The position numbers were made by a program, and so were the translations under genes. Below the pieces are notes generated by a model, which worked only from the letters and a program-made list of their open reading frames with translations, was not told where the DNA came from and made no database searches. 64,000 nt of DNA from Monodelphis domestica (Eukaryota; Chordata; Mammalia; Didelphimorphia; Didelphidae), in the NCBI RefSeq assembly GCF_027887165.1, contig NC_077227.1, positions 87,979,735 through 88,043,734 of the forward strand. Reading direction: 5' to 3'. Below, one piece after another: positions 58,501-64,000 of this stretch; position 1 is the first letter of the stretch; each line of letters opens with the position of its first letter.

Positions 58501-60380
58501 AAGATGGCAGGTAGAAAAAAGTAATACAGTATATAAGTTTTTTTGTGAAAATAATTAGGGAAGCAGTTCATCTTTTTGAGTAGGAAGCTGGCAGAATGGC
58601 AGCATACTGGTATTACCAACTCCTTCTTATAATGAGTCAGTGATTAAAAATTAGGAGCAGTAGAAAAGGGATCTCTTTCTGGTATCCTAGAAATCATTTC
58701 TCATAAGTCACATTTTATTCTGGACCCTCATATGAAGCTGAAACCAACCTGGAGCCAAGAAGCTGGATAAAGGTACCTAAAGGCTCAGGTAAACATCTTA
58801 AGGGCAGAACTCAGTGATATAGTCCATAGAGTGTGTCCAGCAAATTCCTGATTGTCTGAAGTTGTTCCAGTTTTCAATCCTATCTAAGAGGCCAAAACAG
58901 CTAGACAGATTTTGGTTTGGGGCCAGAATCAGATGGGCTGAAAATGATTTGCTGAAAGTCTTATTTCATTCTGATATTGAACAAAGTCTCATCTCTGCAT
59001 CACCTATGACCTATTTACATACCAAACACTTACTGTACATTTGGATTATCATGATTTAGGAAATCAACCATGAGGACTTCATTTCTTGGAAGTCATTTTT
59101 GATCTTTTAGGATCAAAATATTCTGCTGTTAAACGGGATTGTCTCTTGAAAAGTGCATATTTAGTATCTAATGGAGTGTTCAATTTCAAGCCACCAAAAA
59201 CCATTACCATAATTGGTTTCTAGATAAGGTTAGAATATGCAGCATTCAAGAACTCTGGGGAGAAATAAATTTCCGTAAATATTTGTTTATAAAAGTGATA
59301 TCCAAGGCATACAGACTCTATTTTTGATATATTTGGAACCTCTCAAAAGTTAGGGATAGACCTGAGTATATACTGAGAAACATCCCTTCCCTACTGTGAA
59401 CACTTGAGTTTATCCAATGGATATCAAGGCGTACCCAATAAAAATGTCATAATCATAATTACAGATGATGATTTTATCCCACACATGAGTTATTTCCAAT
59501 AAAATAAAAGATTCAAATCATTAACTTCTATAACAAATTTAAAGAAACATGGAAATCTACACAATTTTAAAAAATATATCTGTTGATAGAGGAAATTGAA
59601 TTAATTCTACCTTTCCCGTTTTCCTTCTGAAAGATACCACTAAAGAAAAACAAATTGTTATGGGTGTAAGGAGAAAGATTTATTGCTTATGCTGATGCCA
59701 AACTCCAATGAATGCTGGAGAAAATAAGCTACTGGTATGGGATGACTCAAATGATCTTTTCTTGTTCCACTACATTTCTAATTGTAAAAGACAGCCAAGA
59801 TTCTCAGTGAGAAGCCTTTGGGAAATCAGCTGGCCATTTAAAAAATAAGAGCAAAATGCACCACTAACTTACTCAGTGTAGGAGTTAATGAGTTGGGTTT
59901 TAGTGGATCCAGATCTCATTGACATTAAGGCAAATTCTATAACTATTAAGATGACCCCATAACTAAAAAACCACATGGCCTTGAATGAAGTCTGATCAAA
60001 TGAGATTAATAACAGAAGCTGAATTACAAGTTTTCAAATTTGATTGTTTCTCTTTTTCTTAATCTTTTCATCCCAGTTCACCACCTCTTGGTGTTTAACC
60101 AGTAATTACTTTACATTTCAAGACATGGTACAACCCAGTCCACAAAGCTTTGGATGGCAATACTAAATAGGTGGCATCTTCTTGTCCTATCTTGAGAAAT
60201 GGTATTAAGTTTAATAAATCAATTTGCTGAAATTAGGTACATAATTCAATTAGGGTTTAAGTTTACCCACGTATCTCTCTATGTAGGGAGAAATATAGAT
60301 CCACATAGGACAAGACCTGTGATATAGTTGATCTAGAGAGCCCCCAATGGTGAAACTCCCCCTTCCAAGGCAGATGAGCA
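55546..60380. other. Repeat-poor region downstream of the GPR26-like gene
   Basis: About 4.8 kb with almost no recognisable transposon, in contrast with the rest of the window. It contains no supported coding exon. Read on the minus strand it lies 3' of the GPCR stop codon and could be distal 3' UTR or regulatory DNA. Many AATAAA/ATTAAA hexamers occur by composition alone, so no distal end can be called. Confidence 0.4.
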
Positions 60381-60384
60381 GTTA

Positions 60385-60532
60385 TTCCTCTTGGAAAGTT
60401 GTCAGGGATAGAATATGGAAAATTTAAGTAGCTTGAGCAAGATCACAGAACCAATACATGTTAGAGAATCCACTGGAACCTAGGACTTCCTCGAATCAAA
60501 CCTCTGCCCTCTACCAGACAGCTTCTCTCTCA
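60385..60532 (-). repeat. MIR-type SINE fragment
   Basis: 'agcttgagcaagatcacaga' and 'cctctgccctctaccagaca' in reverse order. Confidence 0.55.
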
Positions 60533-60544
60533 CTCTCTTTGTGG

Positions 60545-60630
60545 GTATATTTTTATATACATACACACAGACACATTACATACATTTACACATATGTTTG
60601 AAAAAATGTATGTACATATATATACAGTCA
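60545..60630. repeat. TA/CA low-complexity tract
   Basis: Imperfect tacatacaca and tgtatgtaca units. Confidence 0.7.
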
Positions 60631-60734
60631 ATAGACCTTCGTGTGTATAGTCTCACCTCTCTATATTTAATCATAACCATTATCATCCTTTCCAATTCTC
60701 TTTACGTCTTAATGACTATATTCACATGAGTACC

Positions 60735-60960
60735 AAATCCAACATATTATAGTAGAAAGAGTCTTGGACTCAGGATTAGAAGACCTGGATTTCAATCCCA
60801 ATTCTAACATGTACTAGATATTTTATGATGAGCAAATCACTTAATCTCTCTAAGACTCAAGTTTTGTCATTTAAAACATTTTTAATTGGGATACAAACCC
60901 TTAGCAAGGTTATTGTGAGGAAAGCACTTTTTAAATCTTAAATTGCCATGTTAACATGAG
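60735..60960 (+). repeat. MIR-type SINE
   Basis: 'gtagaaagagtcttggactc', 'acctggatttcaatcccaat' and 'aaatcacttaatctctctaa' in order. Confidence 0.75.
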
Positions 60961-61920
60961 AATTTTTTTAAAATTCAGATTGGGGATTTTTTTTTCTTTT
61001 GTAATTCTGCCTTTTATTTTATGTTTTAAAAAAGATTTCAAGAAGGGAGTTCATAAGTTTTATGAGACTTCCTAAGTAGATTGCAACAACTAAAGATATG
61101 AATCCCTTCTCTAGATTTTTAGGGCTTTTTTCTGCATTTTTAGCTATAACCCACAGGCATCACCACCATCCATTGTAAAAGCAATCCATTAATTATTCAA
61201 GTGGGTCCTACTCAAGAGGGGAGGCATTACAAGTTTCATCCCTTATTTGATGACTCATAAAATCCAAGCAAGTTCAATGCTACCTAGGACCTAATATTAT
61301 AACTGTCTATAAAGCCAAAGTATAAAAGATGGGAGATTTTTTAAAATTTTATAATAACATAATTATTATGCATAACTGCTTTAAATGTAATTGAAAAATA
61401 TTTGTGACAAATTTGGCTTACACTCATCAGATTCCCTAACTCACTGATCTCTTGGTTTCTGGCAAAAAACAAGACTGGGGGCAGGGATGGAAGATTTGCT
61501 TCCCAGGGAAGTTTCAGTTATGAATTTATTCTTGTCCCAATGTTTTGAATCAGCCACAGATGGAAAAAGATGCAGTATTAAAGGAAGAATGATGTTTACT
61601 GAGCTCTACTCTGCAAAATTGTATGGTTGCAATGATTTTAAATAAAGTGACCAATGTAGAGCAAAATCAGGGAGATTTTTCAGGAACATTTCAAGAACAA
61701 CCAGATGCACATAAGACTCTTTGAGAAGATGCTACATTACCAATTAACATCAGAAAATCTTGGGTACAGCCACCAAAAGAAGATTCTTGGAAACATTGAA
61801 AATATTCCAAAGCCTGGCATTCTTCAAGTCTCTTCTTCTAAATCCAGCAATTCTTTGTGAAGAATTAACTGTTTTTCCTTGACAGCACTTTGGAGAGAAC
61901 AGGGTTGGTTAGTCAGCCAA
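60961..61920. other. No identified feature
   Basis: Unique-looking; part of the repeat-poor flank of the GPCR gene. Confidence 0.35.
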
Positions 61921-61924
61921 TGTA

Positions 61925-62098
61925 ATTAGAGCAGGGATTCCTCAACTGAAGTTCATGAACACGTTGATCACCGTATTTCAAATTTTTGGTTTAATTTATT
62001 CAATTTTTTATTTTCATTTTTTAAAGGACATGAGTCTGAAAAGGGGTCCACAAGCTTAGACTGCCAAAATGTCCATGGCAAAACAAAGGGTTAGGGTC
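61925..62098. repeat. Ancient interspersed repeat with inverted ends (possible DNA transposon)
   Basis: Left 'gcagggattcctcaactgaa' and right 'ggcaaaacaaagggttaggg' resemble a common repeat bounded by 'ggggttcttaacc' and its inverse, with the internal 'gaaaaggggtccacaagc'. The class is uncertain. Confidence 0.4.
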
Positions 62099-63644
62099 TT
62101 TGCATTAGAGACCTGGGTGATTTAAACATGAAAAGTGAAATCCTGTTTACTTCGTCATTTCAAAATTATTCCTCCTATTACTGCCTCAATAGAAAATTTC
62201 TTCCCATTTGAAACTTCAGGGGATCAGATGGTTTGGTAAATGTCATCTCTATACTATTTTTCAACTTGAAGGGAAAGTTTATGAGAGAAAAAATATTGTT
62301 TTGGGCATGTACCCCTCAGTTTACAAGCATTGCAAGAGATTAGATGTAGACAGTTTTAACACCTTTAGTTTTCAAAAAATGCAGGAAAAGAAAAAATGAG
62401 AAAATTCTTTTAATATGGGACTTCAATTAAAAACTCACTTTCCTATCTTTGGGTCAATATTTAGGTCACAAATAGAAATAAGACACTTAATCCACTAGAA
62501 AAGTCTTTGCTGTTTCCTTGCTTCTCTACTTACTATTGGCTAACCTTTAGCAAAAGTAGCTGGCAAACAGCTCCATAGACCCTATAATTCTTGTTTTCAA
62601 AGTTGAATACAATGGTTTAGTTAAGATGAGAAAAATAAATCCAGTTCTCTCCCATCTGACTCTTAAAGTACCAAATGAGATGTATCACTGGTTAAGATGC
62701 TTCCTGAAAACTGGGAATCGCCATAAATGGTGGAAGTGTCAGTTATGGTTTCCTCAATTTGACCCATCTCAAATTAGAGTTAAATTGGTCACTGCAAGAA
62801 AATCAGAGGAAAACAGCTTTAGAATCAGTCCATGCCAATGGGACTGAAGTAAGGTCTCATCTTGAGTTATTGGTCCCTCAGATAGTGTCTGCATCAATAC
62901 ACTAGAACTGAATGGTTGTATACACAAAGGCAATGAGGGAATTGGAACAAAAACCAACTTAGTCCAACAAATGATTATTTAGAACATGAAGTTCATAACT
63001 AATCATATGATACAATTCAAAATTCTTCCCAAACCAGTTTGCATGAGTGTAGATGAAACCTAAGTATACCGAATATTATTTTTGCTAATCATAGCAGCTA
63101 CAAATAAATAATTGTGATTGTAGACCTGAATCCATGATGCATTTTGAATTGAACTGTTCCTCCTATGATCTTCCTTTTCTGCATGTCTGATCCTTCCTAT
63201 TGAGAATCTATTATTATTACTATTTTGAGAGTACAACACCGAGCATAAACCCCCACTGGCTCATGAGTAAACCGAGGAGATACAAGTCCAGTCATACGAT
63301 AAATGACCACCTTCTTTTTGTGTCTTTATTCTGAGGACACCTAAGGGGGACTTTAAATATTGGTCCAACTGCTTTGCTGCCTCCAATGGGTGTAGAAGCT
63401 AAATCAAGCCCTCAGAAAGAAGGGCAAAAAAAGCCTTTCCAATGTCCCTCTCTGACACGGCTTTCACAAGCAGCACTGAGACAGCCATCCACTCGGGAAA
63501 GCAGACAAGCCACAGGTCGATGAAGATGGTACTTTGCATGGTGGTGAGCTGATGATGGATTTTTGTTCAGTATCTAGGAGGTCTTTCCTTCTGGCCCCCA
63601 TCCATGCTTCCACTTTCTACTCTGATCGCTGGAGCATCCTTCCT
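62099..63644 (-). other. Putative 3' UTR and flank of the GPR26-like gene
   Basis: On the minus strand this follows the GPCR stop codon. No repeats are recognised. The first ~320 bp (63325-63644) are likely 3' UTR if the AATAAA at 63325-63330 is used; beyond that the extent is unknown. Confidence 0.45.
63325..63330 (-). promoter_or_regulatory. Candidate polyadenylation signal of the GPCR gene
   Basis: AATAAA on the minus strand (plus 'tttatt'), about 315 bp after the stop, with a G/T-containing stretch (GTGGTC) 20-30 bases downstream. Nearest canonical hexamer to the stop that I noticed. Confidence 0.35.
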
Positions 63645-63876
63645 TCATTCAGTGATTTGCAAAATATTTTGACTGTGTGAGTCCCCTGTGAGGCCTGAAG
63701 AATTGATGGAACCTCTTTTGAGAATTCTGTTCAGTATGTCCTTCCAGCTCTTCTTGTACTGATGCCTTAATAAAGAGTATACGAAGGGGTCTGATGCCGC
63801 TTTGCTATAAGCCAAACACTTAGAGAAGACACCCCAGTGATAACTGATGGGACCGATGTAGGATAATTCTACCAGC
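63645..63876 (-). CDS. GPR26: GPR26-like orphan G-protein-coupled receptor, last coding exon (partial)
   Basis: C-terminal 76 codons plus stop (TGA at 63645-63647) of a class A orphan GPCR. The exon starts at 63876 in phase 2: one base completes a split codon, probably Arg before LVEL. The peptide runs from the last extracellular loop (LVELSYIGPISYHWG) into transmembrane helix 7 (VFSKCLAYSKAASDPFVYSLL) and helix 8 (RHQYKKSWKDILNRIL), and ends SGLTGDSHSQNILQITE. DPFVY replaces the usual NPxxY, as in GPR26 and GPR78. The TGDSHSQNIL tail is as I remember GPR26 and unlike GPR78. Human GPR26 is recalled to have Cys (KSCKE) where this has Trp (KSWKD), removing a possible palmitoylation site. GPR26 is a brain-enriched plasma-membrane receptor with reported constitutive Gs signalling. 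Earlier exons lie beyond the right edge. Confidence 0.88.
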
Positions 63877-64000
63877 CTGAAAAAACAAACAAACAAAAAG
63901 GAACAATTATTTATTAAAATAAGTGCTATTTATGTTGAGGGTTTTTTTTTTTTTGCTTTAGAATCATGGATATTTCTGGAAATTTTCTTCTTTCTCCCAT
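63877..64000 (-). other. Intron of the GPCR gene with 3' splice acceptor
   Basis: The minus strand reads a pyrimidine-rich TTTGTTTGTTTGTTTTTTCAG ending at 63877, directly before the exon. The AG (63877-63878) and long T-tract form a good acceptor. The intron continues past the window edge. Confidence 0.85.

Overview
This 64 kb window is vertebrate, almost certainly marsupial, nuclear DNA. It is AT-rich, and most of its length that can be identified is transposon-derived. The reasons for calling it marsupial are the tRNA-derived SINE starting with 'gctaggtggctcagtgga' and ending in a short A-tail, L1 copies with a marsupial-type 3' end and a long purine-rich spacer before ORF2, abundant old L2 and MIR copies, CR1/L3 remnants, and a fragment that looks like a Dong/R4-clade retrotransposon. 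A didelphid opossum is a reasonable guess, but the species cannot be fixed from sequence alone. All repeat family names come from recalled consensus patterns, not from a database search.

The one protein-coding feature I am confident of is at the right edge, on the minus strand. It is the last coding exon (63645-63876) of an orphan class A GPCR, best matched to GPR26 (its paralogue GPR78 is the alternative). It has a clean splice acceptor, transmembrane helix 7 with DPxxY in place of NPxxY, helix 8, the C-terminal tail and a stop codon. A candidate poly(A) signal lies about 315 bp past the stop. The ~8 kb beyond the stop (55.55-63.64 kb) is unusually poor in recognisable repeats and could hold a long 3' UTR or regulatory sequence.

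Layout, left to right. 0-2.1 kb: an L1 (+) in which ORF1 sequence is joined directly to the late part of ORF2. 2.1-6.6 kb: MIRs, microsatellites, L2 fragments on both strands and a tRNA-SINE. 7.1-10.5 kb: a 5'-truncated L1 (+) with a perfect 14-bp target-site duplication and a decayed ORF2. 10.8-17.4 kb: an LTR-like repeat, small L1, L2, MIR and CR1/L3 pieces, and unique stretches. 17.46-22.47 kb: a long L1 (-) reaching its 5' end, with an internal deletion. 22.6-24.9 kb: an older L1 (+) arranged head to head with it. 26-29.5 kb: SINE, L1 and L2 fragments and a second LTR-like copy. 30-36 kb: an L1 fragment, a ~270-bp GAAA/GGAA tract, two L2 (-) copies and a possible cryptic exon. 38-39.2 kb: an L2 (+) split by a nested minus-strand element. 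42-47 kb: an RTE-derived repeat, a 77-bp palindromic mariner-like MITE, the Dong/R4-like fragment and an L1 fragment. 49-55.5 kb: microsatellites, CR1/L3, SINEs, a CT/TA/GA palindromic microsatellite cluster and L2.

There are no operons, CRISPR arrays or bacterial features. I found no undescribed multi-gene system. The points most worth a second look are the GPCR exon and its repeat-poor flank, the inter-ORF spacer shared by several L1 copies, the Dong/R4-like remnant and the possible exon at 34.2 kb.
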